Part shown: piece after piece, positions 53,222 to 62,460 of the stretch | How positions within the stretch are numbered: position 1 is the stretch's first letter | Layout of the letters: each line of letters begins with the position of its first letter | Notes under the pieces: generated by a model | The model's input: only the letters and a program-made list of their open reading frames with translations | Told to the model about the DNA's origin: nothing | Databases searched by the model: none | Translations under genes and position numbers: made by a program | Assembly (NCBI RefSeq): GCF_008365275.1 | Contig: NZ_CP043504.1 | Coordinates: 558,001-622,000 of the forward strand | Length of the DNA: 64,000 nt | DNA from: Protaetiibacter larvae | GTDB taxonomy: Bacteria > Actinomycetota > Actinomycetes > Actinomycetales > Microbacteriaceae | Direction of reading: 5' to 3'

Positions 53222-54969
53222 CGACCCGCCGCGCGAGCCTCTCCCTGGCCGCGGCGCTGCTGCTCGCCGGGGCCGGGCTCGCCTCCCCGGCGCTCGCGGT
53301 GCCGCATGCCGACGAGCCGTCGGCGTCGAGCACCCGCCCCGCCGGGGTCGCCGCGGTGACTCCGGGCGTCGGCCCGGTCTCGGTGTCGATCGTCGTCCCG
53401 CTCACGGTGTCGCCCAGCGAGACCGGCCTGCTCACGGCGGAGGAGCTGGAGCGCTACACGGCGCCCACCGGGCCGCTCACCCGCAAGCTCGACGCCATCA
53501 TCGGCACCCCGGTGGCGATCGGCGTCGACCCGATGATCGTGGCGTCGATCCGCGTGCTCGGAAGCTCGGCGCCCCCCTCCGCCCTGCAGTGGCTCGCGAG
53601 GCTCGAGGGCGCCGCGAACGAGAGCTTCCCTCTCGCCTACGCCGACGCCGACCTCGTCGCGGCCGCCCGCTCGGACACCCTCTCGGGCCTGACCCCGAGC
53701 GGCTTCGGCTTCGCGATCGACCCCGACGACTTCTCGCCCCCCGCCGCCCCCTCGCCGAGCCCGAGCCCCGAGCCCCCGGCATCCGCCGACCCTGACGCGG
53801 CTCCGCCGCTGCCGACCACGGCCGACGTGCTCGCGTGGACGAGCTCGCTGCCGCGGATCGCCTGGCCCGTCGATGCGACGATCGGCGCGGGCGACATCCC
53901 GCCGCTCGTCGCAGCCGGATACGACCGGATCCTCCTGTCGTCCGACGAGGTGGGCTCGGATGCCTCTCCTCTCGTCGACCTCGACGGCGCCCGCGGGATC
54001 GTCGCCGATTCGACCATGAACGCGCTCCTGCGGGACGCGCTCAGCTCCTTCACCGACGCCGATCTCGCGGCCGCGCTCGACGCACTCGAGGGCGGCCTGG
54101 CGGCGCGCGCGCAGGTGGCGCCGGGCCGTGGGCTCGTGCTCACCGTCGGACGCGACTGGCCGTTCCTCATGCAGGGTCTCCCCGCGGCGCTGTCGCGCAT
54201 CCAGGCCTCGGCGGATGCGCAGCTCGTGCCGCTGAGCGACATCCTCGGCCTCACCCCCACCGCGGCGATGCTCGGCGACGGGGAGCCGACCGCCGAGCGG
54301 GACGCCGCGTTCCGCGACGTCCGGGACGACATCTCCGCCGAGCGCCTGTTCTCGACCGTGCTCACCGACCCCGCCCCGCTGCTCGATGCGCGGACGCTCG
54401 AGCGAATCGCCCTCTACTCGGTGGGCTGGACGAAGCTGCCCGAAGCCTGGACGACCGCCGTCGAGGCATTCCGCACGCGCTCGGACGAGATCCGCTCCTC
54501 GGTGAAGATCGAGCACGGCAACGACGTCGTGCTCCTCGCGAGCAGCGCGGGATTCCGGGTCGCGGTGAGCAACGCCCTGCCCTACCCCGTGACGGTGCGC
54601 GTGAGCGTCGTGCCCCGCAGCCCCATCCTCCAGGTGCAGGGCGGCGCGGAACTCACCGTCGAGCCGGAGTCGACGGGCACCGCCTACCTCCCCGTGCAGG
54701 CCGTGGCGAACGGGCAGGTGCTGGTGGAGTCCTCGCTCACGAGCCCCACGGGGGTGCCGATCGACTCCGGCTTCTCGCGCGTCACCGTCCAGGCCGAATG
54801 GGAGGGCATCGGAACCCTCGTCGTCGTCGGCCTGCTGGTCGTGATCTTCGGTGCGGGCATCGTGCGCCTCGTGCTGCGGCGGCGCAAGGCGCGCGCCGCG
54901 GCCGCGGACGGCGCGGACCGCGATGCGGATGCGGATGCGGATGCGGATGCCGAGGGGACGGATGGCTGA
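53212..54969 (+). CDS. DUF6049 family exported membrane protein
   Basis: The protein has 585 residues from GTG 53212, with GGGAG 8 bases upstream. A signal peptide (TTRRASLSLAAALLLAGAGL) is followed by a large extracytoplasmic region with a Pro/Ser-rich linker (about 178-205), then a C-terminal membrane helix (GTLVVVGLLVVIFGAGIVRL) and a short cytoplasmic tail of DA repeats. DUF6049 proteins sit beside murJ in most actinobacteria and are thought to help peptidoglycan synthesis; direct function is unknown. The last 8 bases overlap murJ. Confidence 0.88.
   Translation: MPLTTRRASLSLAAALLLAGAGLASPALAVPHADEPSASSTRPAGVAAVTPGVGPVSVSIVVPLTVSPSETGLLTAEELERYTAPTGPLTRKLDAIIGTPVAIGVDPMIVASIRVLGSSAPPSALQWLARLEGAANESFPLAYADADLVAAARSDTLSGLTPSGFGFAIDPDDFSPPAAPSPSPSPEPPASADPDAAPPLPTTADVLAWTSSLPRIAWPVDATIGAGDIPPLVAAGYDRILLSSDEVGSDASPLVDLDGARGIVADSTMNALLRDALSSFTDADLAAALDALEGGLAARAQVAPGRGLVLTVGRDWPFLMQGLPAALSRIQASADAQLVPLSDILGLTPTAAMLGDGEPTAERDAAFRDVRDDISAERLFSTVLTDPAPLLDARTLERIALYSVGWTKLPEAWTTAVEAFRTRSDEIRSSVKIEHGNDVVLLASSAGFRVAVSNALPYPVTVRVSVVPRSPILQVQGGAELTVEPESTGTAYLPVQAVANGQVLVESSLTSPTGVPIDSGFSRVTVQAEWEGIGTLVVVGLLVVIFGAGIVRLVLRRRKARAAAADGADRDADADADADAEGTDG
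54918..54955 (+). repeat. GATGCG hexamer repeat at the DUF6049 3' end
   Basis: About five GATGCG units in tandem encode an alternating Asp-Ala tail just before the murJ start. The unit keeps the frame, so length changes alter only the acidic tail and its spacing from the overlapping murJ ATG. Confidence 0.8.
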
Positions 54970-56608
54970 GCCGGGCGCCGGCCCCGACATCCGGCGGGCG
55001 AGCGCCCGCATCGCCTCGGGCACGCTCGTCTCGCGTGCGCTCGGCTTCGTGAACGCCGCCCTGCTCGTCTGGACGATCGGCGCCCAGAACCCGGGTGCCA
55101 ACGCCTTCGGGCTCGCGAACACCCTGCCCACCAACATCTTCGCCCTCATCGCGGGCGGCCTCATGAGCGCGGTCCTCGTCCCCCAGATCGTGCGCGCCGC
55201 CGGACACGACGACGGCGGGCAGGCCTTCGTGAGTCGCCTCCTCACCCTCGGGATCACCGTCTTCTTCGTCGCGGGTCTCGCCGCGACGCTGCTCGCGCCG
55301 GTCCTCGTGCCGCTCTACACCGTGGAGGGCCGCGCATTCAGCGCCGAGGCGATCCAGTTGGCGATCGCCCTCGCCTACTGGTGTCTGCCGCAGGTGTTCT
55401 TCTACGCCGTGTACTCGCTCCTCGGCGAGGTCCTCAACGCGCGCGGCGTGTTCGGGCCGTTCACCTGGGCGCCGGTCGTCAACAACCTCGTGATGATCGT
55501 CTCGCTGCTGAGCTTCGGGGCGATCTTCGGCATCGCCCCCGCGCACGACGATCCGGCCGGATGGACGCCGCAGCAGATCGCGCTGCTGGGCGGCGGCGCG
55601 ACGCTCGGCATCGCCGCCCAGGCGGTCGTGCTGCTGCTGTTCTGGCGCCGCACCGGCCTGCGCTTCCGCCCCGACTTCCACTGGCGCGGCGTCGGACTCG
55701 GCGCGACCGGCAAGGCCGCCGGGTGGACGTTCGGGATGATCGTCATCACCCAGCTGACCGGTCTCCTGCAGACCAACGTCGCGAGCCTCGCGGGGCCCGC
55801 CGACCCCTCCATCGCGGTGCTCAACATCACCTGGCTGCTGTTCGTGCTGCCGCACTCGATCCTCACCATCTCGATCGCGACGCCGTACTTCACCCGGATG
55901 AGCGGGCACGCCCACGCGGGGGACCTCGACCAGCTGCGCCTCGACCTCTCGAGCTCGCTGCGGACGATCCTCGTGCTCGTGACCGGCGCCGGTGCCGCGA
56001 TCGCGACCGCCGCGCTGCCCTTCGGCGCCTTCTTCGGCAGGGATCCCGGCGAGATCGTCGGCATCAGCTCGGTGCTCATCGCCTACCTCGTGGGCCTCGT
56101 GCCGTTCTCGACGATGTTCGTGCTCCAGCGCACCTTCTTCGCCCTCGGCGACACCCGCACACCCTTCCTCGTCCAGCTCGTGCAAGCCGCGACCTTCACC
56201 CTCGGCGCGACGGCCGCGGCGTTGTTCGCCCCGCCCTCCCTCATCGCCGTGTGCATCGCGCTCGCCACCGCCCTCGCGAGCACCGCCCAGGCGCTCACCC
56301 TGGCGCTCGTGCTCCGCCGCCGCCTGGGCGGCGTGGACGGGCGGCGCATCCTCGCGCGTCTCGCCCTTTTCCTCGCGGCGGCCGTGCTCGCGATCGGCGC
56401 CGGGACGGGCGTGCTCGCCCTGCTCGGCGGCTTCTCGCGAGGCTTCGCGGTGGCCGGCCCCGGGAGCGCCTTCGTCTCGATCATCCTGATCGGCGGCGTC
56501 GTCCTGCTCGTCTACGGGCTCGTGCTCTCCCTCACCCGGGTGCCCGAGCTGCGCGCCGGTCTCACGCCGCTGCGCGGCCTCGTCGCACGCGTCCGGCGTC
56601 GAAGCTGA
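54962..56608 (+). CDS. murJ: MurJ, lipid II flippase
   Basis: The protein has 548 residues and about 14 membrane helices. RASARIASGTLVSRALGFVN (about 11-30), the MATE-like MviN start, and GANAFGLANTLPTNIFALIA with AGGLMSAVLVPQIVRA are family blocks. It carries the lipid-linked peptidoglycan precursor across the membrane. The mycobacterial homologue has an added kinase-like and extracytoplasmic tail; this one ends after the membrane core. It overlaps the DUF6049 gene by 8 bases, so they are coupled. Confidence 0.93.
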   Translation: MAEPGAGPDIRRASARIASGTLVSRALGFVNAALLVWTIGAQNPGANAFGLANTLPTNIFALIAGGLMSAVLVPQIVRAAGHDDGGQAFVSRLLTLGITVFFVAGLAATLLAPVLVPLYTVEGRAFSAEAIQLAIALAYWCLPQVFFYAVYSLLGEVLNARGVFGPFTWAPVVNNLVMIVSLLSFGAIFGIAPAHDDPAGWTPQQIALLGGGATLGIAAQAVVLLLFWRRTGLRFRPDFHWRGVGLGATGKAAGWTFGMIVITQLTGLLQTNVASLAGPADPSIAVLNITWLLFVLPHSILTISIATPYFTRMSGHAHAGDLDQLRLDLSSSLRTILVLVTGAGAAIATAALPFGAFFGRDPGEIVGISSVLIAYLVGLVPFSTMFVLQRTFFALGDTRTPFLVQLVQAATFTLGATAAALFAPPSLIAVCIALATALASTAQALTLALVLRRRLGGVDGRRILARLALFLAAAVLAIGAGTGVLALLGGFSRGFAVAGPGSAFVSIILIGGVVLLVYGLVLSLTRVPELRAGLTPLRGLVARVRRRS

Positions 56609-56695
56609 CCCGCCCGCATCCACCGGAGGGCCGGAATGCCCGGCACCTAGGATGTGTTGTACCTCGCGAACCCCTCAGCACAGGAGACCCCCGGG

Positions 56696-57649
56696 ATGCG
56701 TCACCTCATCATCATCGGATCCGGCCCGGCCGGCTACACCGCCGCCATCTATGCGGCGCGAGCCAACCTCGCCCCGCTCGTGATCGCGAGCTCCGTGGAG
56801 TTCGGCGGTGAGCTCATGAAGACCACCGAGGTCGAGAACTTCCCCGGATTCCCCGAGGGCATCATGGGGCCGGAGCTCATGGAGCGCATGCAGCAGCAGG
56901 CCGAGCGCTTCGGCGCCGAGATCGTCTACGACGACGTCGTCGCCCTCGACCTCACGGGCGACATCAAACGGGTCACCCTCGGCGACGGTTCGGTGCACGA
57001 GGCGCACGCGGTGATCTACGCCACCGGATCCGCGTACCGCAAGCTCGGCATCCCGGACGAGGATCGCCTCTCCGGCTACGGCGTCTCGTGGTGCGCCACC
57101 TGCGACGGCGCCTTCTTCCGCCAGAAGAAGGTCGCGGTGGTCGGCGGCGGCGACTCGGCGCTCGAGGAGGCCACCTTCCTCACCCGCTTCGCCGACACCG
57201 TCTACCTCATCCACCGCCGCGACAGCTTCCGCGCCTCGGCGGCCATGCAGGATCGCGCCTTCGCCGACCCCAAGATCCAGGTCATCTGGAACAACGCCGT
57301 CGAGCACATCTACGGCGACGAGAAGGTCACCGGCATCGGCATCGTCAACACGGTCGACGGCAGCGAGACCACGCTGGATGTGCAGGGCCTGTTCGTCGCG
57401 ATCGGCGCGGACCCGCGCACCCACCTCGTGCACGGGCAGCTCGACCTGGCCCCCGAGGGGACCATCGAGGTGCAGGGGCGCAGCTCGCGGACCAACCTCC
57501 GCGGCGTCTTCGCGGCGGGCGACGTCATCGACCCCACCTACAAGCAGGCCGCAACGGCGGCGGGCTCCGGCGTGGTCGCCGCGCTCGACGCCGAGCACTA
57601 CCTGGCCGAACTCGAAGACGGCGCCCTCGCCGTCGCCGCATCCCGCTGA
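56696..57649 (+). CDS. trxB: Thioredoxin reductase
   Basis: The protein has 317 residues; ATG 56696 has AGGAGA upstream. FAD motif GSGPAGYTAAIYAARA (8-23), redox CATC (133-136) in SWCATCDGAFF, NADPH motif GGGDSALEEATFL and the C-terminal FAD block VFAAGDVIDPTYKQAATAAG are present. It reduces thioredoxin with NADPH. The stop codon is the first three bases of a GATC-type palindrome; trxA follows after 58 bases. Confidence 0.96.
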   Translation: MRHLIIIGSGPAGYTAAIYAARANLAPLVIASSVEFGGELMKTTEVENFPGFPEGIMGPELMERMQQQAERFGAEIVYDDVVALDLTGDIKRVTLGDGSVHEAHAVIYATGSAYRKLGIPDEDRLSGYGVSWCATCDGAFFRQKKVAVVGGGDSALEEATFLTRFADTVYLIHRRDSFRASAAMQDRAFADPKIQVIWNNAVEHIYGDEKVTGIGIVNTVDGSETTLDVQGLFVAIGADPRTHLVHGQLDLAPEGTIEVQGRSSRTNLRGVFAAGDVIDPTYKQAATAAGSGVVAALDAEHYLAELEDGALAVAASR

Positions 57650-57683
57650 TCGAGTGCCGCCGCAGGCGGTGTCTCGAGATCGC
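57647..57683 (+). repeat. GATC-type short palindrome, copy R2
   Basis: The family core GATCGAGTGCCGCCGCAGGC is followed by GGTGTCTCGAGATC. It begins on the trxB stop codon TGA and lies between trxB and trxA. Confidence 0.8.
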
Positions 57684-57707
57684 CTCGTCCTCAGGAAAGG
57701 AAGCACA

Positions 57708-58031
57708 ATGTCCACCAAGGCCGTCACCGACGCCACCTTCGCCGAAGAGGTGCTGAACTCCGAGAAGCCGATCATGGTCGACTTCTGGGCCACCTGGTGC
57801 GGCCCGTGCCGCGCCGTCTCGCCGATCCTCGACAAGATCGCCGAGGAGCACGCGGACAAGATCTCGATCGTCAAGCTCGACGTGGACGACAACCCCGAGA
57901 CCGCCATGAAGTACGGCATCACCTCCATCCCGGCGATGTACGTCTTCCAGAACGGCGAGGTCGTCAAGCGCGTCATCGGCGCGAAGCCGAAGCCGGCCCT
58001 CGAGGCGGACCTGGCCGACTTCCTGGCGTAG
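57708..58031 (+). CDS. trxA: Thioredoxin
   Basis: The protein has 107 residues with active site WCGPC (30-34) after VDFWAT, and the conserved cis-proline in ITSIPAMYVF. It is the electron carrier for TrxB, supplying ribonucleotide reductase and other enzymes. AGGAAAGGAAGC precedes the ATG. A strong terminator follows. Confidence 0.97.
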   Translation: MSTKAVTDATFAEEVLNSEKPIMVDFWATWCGPCRAVSPILDKIAEEHADKISIVKLDVDDNPETAMKYGITSIPAMYVFQNGEVVKRVIGAKPKPALEADLADFLA

Positions 58032-58045
58032 CCACCTTCCGGCTC

Positions 58046-58079
58046 GCGGCCCCCACTCCCTGCGCGGAGTGGGGGCCGC
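58046..58079 (+). terminator. Terminator after trxA
   Basis: A perfect 14-bp stem (58046-58059 with 58066-58079) has loop CTGCGC, starting 15 bases beyond the trxA stop. It also marks the promoter region of the aminotransferase gene. Confidence 0.85.
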
Positions 58080-58129
58080 GTCCGTTTCGCCCGTTACCCT
58101 GGTAGGCACCGATCGAACGGACACCTCCC

Positions 58130-59431
58130 ATGCAGGACACCCAGGGCACCAACCTCGATCCGTGGTACGGCCATTACGCCGAACGCACGGCCGGACTCTC
58201 CGCGTCCGAGGTTCGAGCCCTCTTCGCCGTCGCGAGCCGACCCGAGGTGGTCTCGCTCGCCGGCGGCATGCCCTACGTGTCCGCGCTGCCGCAGCAGCTC
58301 ATCGAGCGGGCCGCGTTGCGCGCGGCGACCGACCGCGCCGCGGTCGCGCTGCAGTACGGCTCGGGGCAGGGCGTGCCGCGGCTGCGGGAGCAGATCCTCG
58401 AGGTGATGGCGCTCGAGGGCATCCACGGCTCGGTGGACGATGTCGTCGTCACGACCGGATCGCAGCACGCGCTCGAACTGCTCGCGAAGCTCTTCCTCGA
58501 CCCCGGCGACGTCATCATCGCCGAAGGCCCGAGCTACGTGACCGCGATCACCGTCTTCCGCTCCTTCCAGGGCGAGGTCGTGCACGTGCCGATGGACGAC
58601 CAGGGGATGAACCCGCAGGCGCTGCGCGAGACGATCGAGCGCGTGCGCGCGGCCGGGAAGCGCATCAAGTTCCTCTACACGATCCCGAGCTTCCAGAACC
58701 CGACGGGCGTGACTCTGAGCTGGGAGCGGCGGGTGGAGATCCTGGAGATCGCCCGCACGAGCGGCATCCTGGTGCTCGAAGACAACCCTTACGGGTTGCT
58801 TCACTTCGAGCAGGCCCCCCCGCCCGCCATGCGCTCCATCGATTCCGAGGGCGTCGTCTACCTCGGCACCTTCTCCAAGACCCTCGCCCCCGGGCTGCGG
58901 GTCGGCTGGGCGATCGCGCCGCACGCCATCCGCGAGAAGCTCGTGCTCGCCAACGAGGCCGCCGTGCTCTCGCCCTCCTCGTTCTCGCAGATCGTGATCT
59001 CGGAATACCTCGACACCGCGGACTGGAAGGGTCAGATCTCCACCTTCCGCGACGTCTACCGCGAGCGACGCGACGCGATGCTCGGGGCGCTCTCCGACTA
59101 CCTGCCGAGCATGACCTGGACCCGGCCCGCCGGCGGGTTCTACGTGTGGCTCACGATGCCCGAACACCTCGACTCGAAGGCCATGCTCCCGCGCGCCGTC
59201 AAGGAACTCGTCGCCTACACCCCCGGCACGGCGTTCTACGCCGACGGCGACGGACGCCGCAACATGCGCCTGTCGTTCTGCTACCCGCAGCCCGACTTCA
59301 TCCGTGAAGGCATCCGCCGCCTCTCGACCGTCATCAACGGCGAGCTGGCCCTGCTGGGCGAGTTCTCCCAGACGGCGCCGCTGCCCGTGCAGCCGGTCGA
59401 GCGCGACGTGCTGCCCCCGTACGCCGGCTGA
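58130..59431 (+). CDS. PLP-dependent aminotransferase, LysN/MocR-like subgroup
   Basis: The protein has 433 residues. A fold-type I domain contains VSLAGGMPYVSALP, YGSGQGVPRLREQI, VTTGSQHALELLAKLFLDPG, YTIPSFQNPTGVTLS and the PLP lysine in LGTFSKTLAPGLRVGW. There is no N-terminal helix-turn-helix, so it is an enzyme rather than a MocR regulator. Relatives use 2-aminoadipate, valine-pyruvate or aromatic amino acids; the substrate is uncertain. It is 15 bases upstream of ddl, and a D-alanine link is possible but unproven. Confidence 0.87.
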   Translation: MQDTQGTNLDPWYGHYAERTAGLSASEVRALFAVASRPEVVSLAGGMPYVSALPQQLIERAALRAATDRAAVALQYGSGQGVPRLREQILEVMALEGIHGSVDDVVVTTGSQHALELLAKLFLDPGDVIIAEGPSYVTAITVFRSFQGEVVHVPMDDQGMNPQALRETIERVRAAGKRIKFLYTIPSFQNPTGVTLSWERRVEILEIARTSGILVLEDNPYGLLHFEQAPPPAMRSIDSEGVVYLGTFSKTLAPGLRVGWAIAPHAIREKLVLANEAAVLSPSSFSQIVISEYLDTADWKGQISTFRDVYRERRDAMLGALSDYLPSMTWTRPAGGFYVWLTMPEHLDSKAMLPRAVKELVAYTPGTAFYADGDGRRNMRLSFCYPQPDFIREGIRRLSTVINGELALLGEFSQTAPLPVQPVERDVLPPYAG

Positions 59432-59446
59432 CCCGGAGGTCCCGCG

Positions 59447-60394
59447 ATGTCCGACACCCCGATCCGCATCGTCGTGCTCGCCGGCGGCATCTCGCACGAG
59501 CGCGATGTGTCGCTGCGCTCCGGCCGACGCGTCGCCGACGCCCTCGCCGGGCACGGGTTGCACGTGGAACTGCGCGACCCGGACGCCTCGCTGCTGGCCT
59601 TCCTGCGCGACGATCGCCCCGACGTGGTCTGGCCCGCGCTGCACGGCGCGAGCGGCGAGGACGGCGCCCTGCGCGGACTCCTCGAGTTCCTCGGGGTCCC
59701 GTTCGTCGGCTCCCACTCGGGCGCCGCCCGGCTCGCCTGGGACAAGCCCACCGCCAAGGTCATCGTCGAGCGCGCGGGCGTCGCCACCCCGCGGTCGATC
59801 ACCCTCCCCCGCGACGCGTTCCGCGAGCTCGGCGCGGACGCCGTCTTCGAGGCGATCGCCGACGAGCTCCCCGTACCGCTCGTCGTGAAGCCGGCACGCG
59901 GCGGATCCGCCCAGGGCGTCACGATCGTCGAGGACCGCCGCGACCTGCCGCGCGCCATGGTCGACGCCTACACCTACGGGGATGTCGCGCTCGTCGAGCA
60001 GTGCATCCGCGGCACCGAGATCGCGATCGGCATCATCGACACGGGCGACGGCCCGGTCGCGCTTCCCGCCGTGGAGATCGAGCCGCTCTCGGGCGTCTAC
60101 AGCTTCGAGGCGCGCTACAACGCCGGCGAGACCCGCTTCTACGTGCCCGCGCGCCTCTCGGATGAGGTGGCGAGCCGCGCCGCCGAGAGCGCCCTCGCGG
60201 CGCACCGGGCTCTCGGGATGCGGCACATCTCGCGCGTCGACCTCGTCGTGGACGGCTCGGGCACCCCGTGGTTCCTCGAGGCGAACGTGCTGCCCGGACT
60301 CACCGAGACCTCCCTGCTGCCCCAAGCGCTCGAGGCGGCCGGCCATGACCTCGGCTGGGTGTACGCGGCCCTCGCGGAGGACGCGCGGCGGTAG
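59447..60394 (+). CDS. ddl: D-alanine--D-alanine ligase family protein
   Basis: The protein has 315 residues. VLAGGISHERDVSLRSGRRV (11-30) is the N-terminal Ddl block with substrate Glu16. LHGASGEDGALRGLLEFLGV follows, and the ATP-grasp region shows LVVKPARGGSAQGVTIV, then FLEANVLPGLTETSLLPQAL with Mg/substrate residues (the usual NTxPG appears as NVLPG). It makes D-Ala-D-Ala for peptidoglycan, or a related dipeptide. It is slightly shorter than main Ddl (about 340-370), so it may be a second ligase. Confidence 0.85.
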   Translation: MSDTPIRIVVLAGGISHERDVSLRSGRRVADALAGHGLHVELRDPDASLLAFLRDDRPDVVWPALHGASGEDGALRGLLEFLGVPFVGSHSGAARLAWDKPTAKVIVERAGVATPRSITLPRDAFRELGADAVFEAIADELPVPLVVKPARGGSAQGVTIVEDRRDLPRAMVDAYTYGDVALVEQCIRGTEIAIGIIDTGDGPVALPAVEIEPLSGVYSFEARYNAGETRFYVPARLSDEVASRAAESALAAHRALGMRHISRVDLVVDGSGTPWFLEANVLPGLTETSLLPQALEAAGHDLGWVYAALAEDARR

Positions 60395-60411
60395 TCCGTT
60401 GCTCGTGGGGG

Positions 60412-60481
60412 TGGTTCCGAAACGCCGCCTGCGGCGGCACTCGCTGGTCGAGTGCGCCCGCAGGGCGGGTATCGAGACCAG
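60412..60481. repeat. GATC-type palindromes, inverted pair R3a/R3b
   Basis: R3a (60412-60445) runs GGTTCCGAAACGCCGCCTGC onward in the reverse orientation; R3b (60444-60481) runs CTGGTCGAGTGCGCCCGCAG onward in the forward orientation, ending TATCGAGACCAG. The pair fills the spacer between convergent ddl and parB, and could end both transcripts. Confidence 0.8.
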
Positions 60482-60510
60482 CTCCCCGCAACTAAACCCC
60501 CGGTCAGGGG

Positions 60511-61464
60511 CTACTTACCGAAGCCGTCCTGCCCCAACTCGGTGAGGATCCGGTTGAGATCGGCGACGGTCGCGAAGTCGATCACGATGGTGCCCTTGCT
60601 CGCCCCGAGGTTGATCTTGACGCGCGTGTCGAGCCGGTCGCCCAGCCGCTCGGCGATCTCGTCGAGGTGCCCCTGACGCTTGCCGGCCGCCGGCTTCGCA
60701 GGCCGGGCAGTCTTGCCGGAGACCGCGCCCGCGGCAGCCTCCGCCGCACGCACCGAAAGGTCCTCGTTGATGATCTTGTCGGCGAGGCGCTCCATCGCAT
60801 CCGGCTCGCCCACCGAGAGGATCGCACGCGCGTGGCCCGCGCTCAGCACCCCCGCGGCGACCCGCCGCTGCACGGCGGTCGGCAGGCGCAGCAGGCGCAG
60901 CGTGTTGGTGATCTGCGGCCGCGACCGCCCGATCCGCTCGGCGAGCTGCTCCTGGGTGATCGCGAAGTCGTCCAGCAGCTGCTTGTAGGCCGACGCCTCC
61001 TCGAGCGGGTTCAGCTCGGCACGGTGCAGGTTCTCCAGCAGCGCGTCGCGCAGCATCTCGTCGTCGGCGGTGTTCTTGACGACGGCCGGGATGGTGGGGA
61101 CGCCCGCGAGCTTGGTGGCCCGGAGGCGCCGCTCGCCCATGATGAGCTCGTACTGCGGCTCCCCCGGCGCGGCGCCCGATCGCGGGCGCACCACGATGGG
61201 CTGCAGCACCCCGAACTCGCGGATCGACACGACGAGCTCCTCGAGCTCCTCCTGGCGGAACTCGTGGCGCGGCTGCTGGGGATTCGGGACGATGTCGTCG
61301 GGCGACAGGTTCGCGAGTCGCGCACCCGGCACCGCCACCAGATCGTCCGCGTGATCCTCGGCGCTCGGGAAGAAGACATCGACGGGTCGCTCGTGGGTCT
61401 CGTCCGAGGTGGGGATCAGCGCGCCGATCCCCCGGCCCAGACCCGTGCGCTTGGGACCCGCCAT
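60511..61464 (-). CDS. parB: ParB chromosome partitioning protein
   Basis: The protein has 317 residues. The CTPase domain has VPNPQQPRHEF, GERRLRATKLAGVPTIPAVV and LLENLHRAELNPLEEASAYK; a helix-turn-helix (TQEQLAERIGRSRPQITNTL) follows; then a dimerisation C terminus. ParB binds parS, spreads as a clamp and stimulates ParA. Two perfect parS sites lie within 2.4 kb. The ATG shares one base with the parA stop (TGATG). Confidence 0.96.
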   Translation of the reverse strand: MAGPKRTGLGRGIGALIPTSDETHERPVDVFFPSAEDHADDLVAVPGARLANLSPDDIVPNPQQPRHEFRQEELEELVVSIREFGVLQPIVVRPRSGAAPGEPQYELIMGERRLRATKLAGVPTIPAVVKNTADDEMLRDALLENLHRAELNPLEEASAYKQLLDDFAITQEQLAERIGRSRPQITNTLRLLRLPTAVQRRVAAGVLSAGHARAILSVGEPDAMERLADKIINEDLSVRAAEAAAGAVSGKTARPAKPAAGKRQGHLDEIAERLGDRLDTRVKINLGASKGTIVIDFATVADLNRILTELGQDGFGK

Positions 61465-62369
61465 CAGTTCTCCTCCTGCTTGCTCGCTCCACGCCGGGCG
61501 ATCTCGGCCGCGGCCTCCCGGTACGACAGCGACCCCGGCGAGTTGGCGTCGTAGCTGATGACGCTCTGGCCGTAGCTCGGGGCCTCCGAGATGCGCACCG
61601 ATCGCGGGATCACCGTCTCGAGCACCTCATCCGGGAAGTGCTCGCGCACCTCCTCGACGACCTGGTGCGCGAGGTTGGTGCGGGAATCGTACATCGTGAG
61701 CAGAATCGTGGAGACGGCGAGCTCGGGGTTGAGGTGACGCTCGATGAGCTTGATGTTGTTGAGGAGCTGAGAGAGCCCCTCGAGCGCGTAGTACTCGCAC
61801 TGGATGGGGATGAGCACCTCTCGCGCGGCGACGAAGGCGTTGATCGTCAGTAGGCCGAGCGACGGCGGACAGTCGATGAAGACGTAGTGCGGCGGGGTGT
61901 CGCTTCCGGCGATGTAGCTCTCGAGCGCGGAGCGAAGGCGCTGCTCGCGGGCGACCATCGAGACGAGCTCGATCTCGGCGCCGGCGAGGTGGATCGTGGC
62001 CGGAATGCAGTCGAGGTTCGGGAACTCCGGGCTCGTCTGCACGACCTCCGCCATGGGGGCGTCGTTGATGATGACGTCGTAGACGCTGGCGGTCTCGGAG
62101 CGGTGCTCGACCCCGAGCGCGGTCGACGCGTTGCCCTGGGGGTCGAGATCGATGACCAGCACCCGCGCACCGGCCTGGGCGAGAGCGGCGGCGAGATTGA
62201 CCGCCGTGGTGGTCTTGCCGACGCCGCCCTTCTGATTGGCGACGGTGAAGACGCGGGTCTTCTCGGGGAGCGGGAAGCTCTGCGCGGCCAGGGCCATGCG
62301 CCGCCGGGTGATCTCGGCGACCTCGCGCGCGAGCGGCGTCGACGCGTCGAAGGGGCTGGGGGTGGTCAC
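61464..62369 (-). CDS. parA: ParA chromosome partitioning ATPase
   Basis: The protein has 301 residues from GTG 62369, with AAAGGGA upstream; a longer start at 62399 would translate through the parS site. The deviant Walker A VANQKGGVGKTTTAVNLAAA (45-64), DLDPQGNAST and IDCPPSLGLLTINAF are present. ParA pulls ParB-parS complexes to the poles. It lies in the order parA-parB on the minus strand, with parS in its leader. Confidence 0.96.
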   Translation of the reverse strand: MTTPSPFDASTPLAREVAEITRRRMALAAQSFPLPEKTRVFTVANQKGGVGKTTTAVNLAAALAQAGARVLVIDLDPQGNASTALGVEHRSETASVYDVIINDAPMAEVVQTSPEFPNLDCIPATIHLAGAEIELVSMVAREQRLRSALESYIAGSDTPPHYVFIDCPPSLGLLTINAFVAAREVLIPIQCEYYALEGLSQLLNNIKLIERHLNPELAVSTILLTMYDSRTNLAHQVVEEVREHFPDEVLETVIPRSVRISEAPSYGQSVISYDANSPGSLSYREAAAEIARRGASKQEEN

Positions 62370-62382
62370 GAATCCCTTTCGG

Positions 62383-62398
62383 TGTTTCACGTGAAACA
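62383..62398. other. parS site 1
   Basis: TGTTTCACGTGAAACA matches the 16-bp parS consensus perfectly. It sits 14 bases before the chosen parA start. Confidence 0.97.
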
Positions 62399-62460
62399 TC
62401 GCGGCCGTCGGGCCGCGACTCTCCACTGTAATCCACGCCTCGGATGCGGCCGGCTGCGGG

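Noticed and set aside
58130-59431. MocR-type transcription regulator
   Set aside because: The aminotransferase domain starts directly; there is no N-terminal GntR helix-turn-helix.
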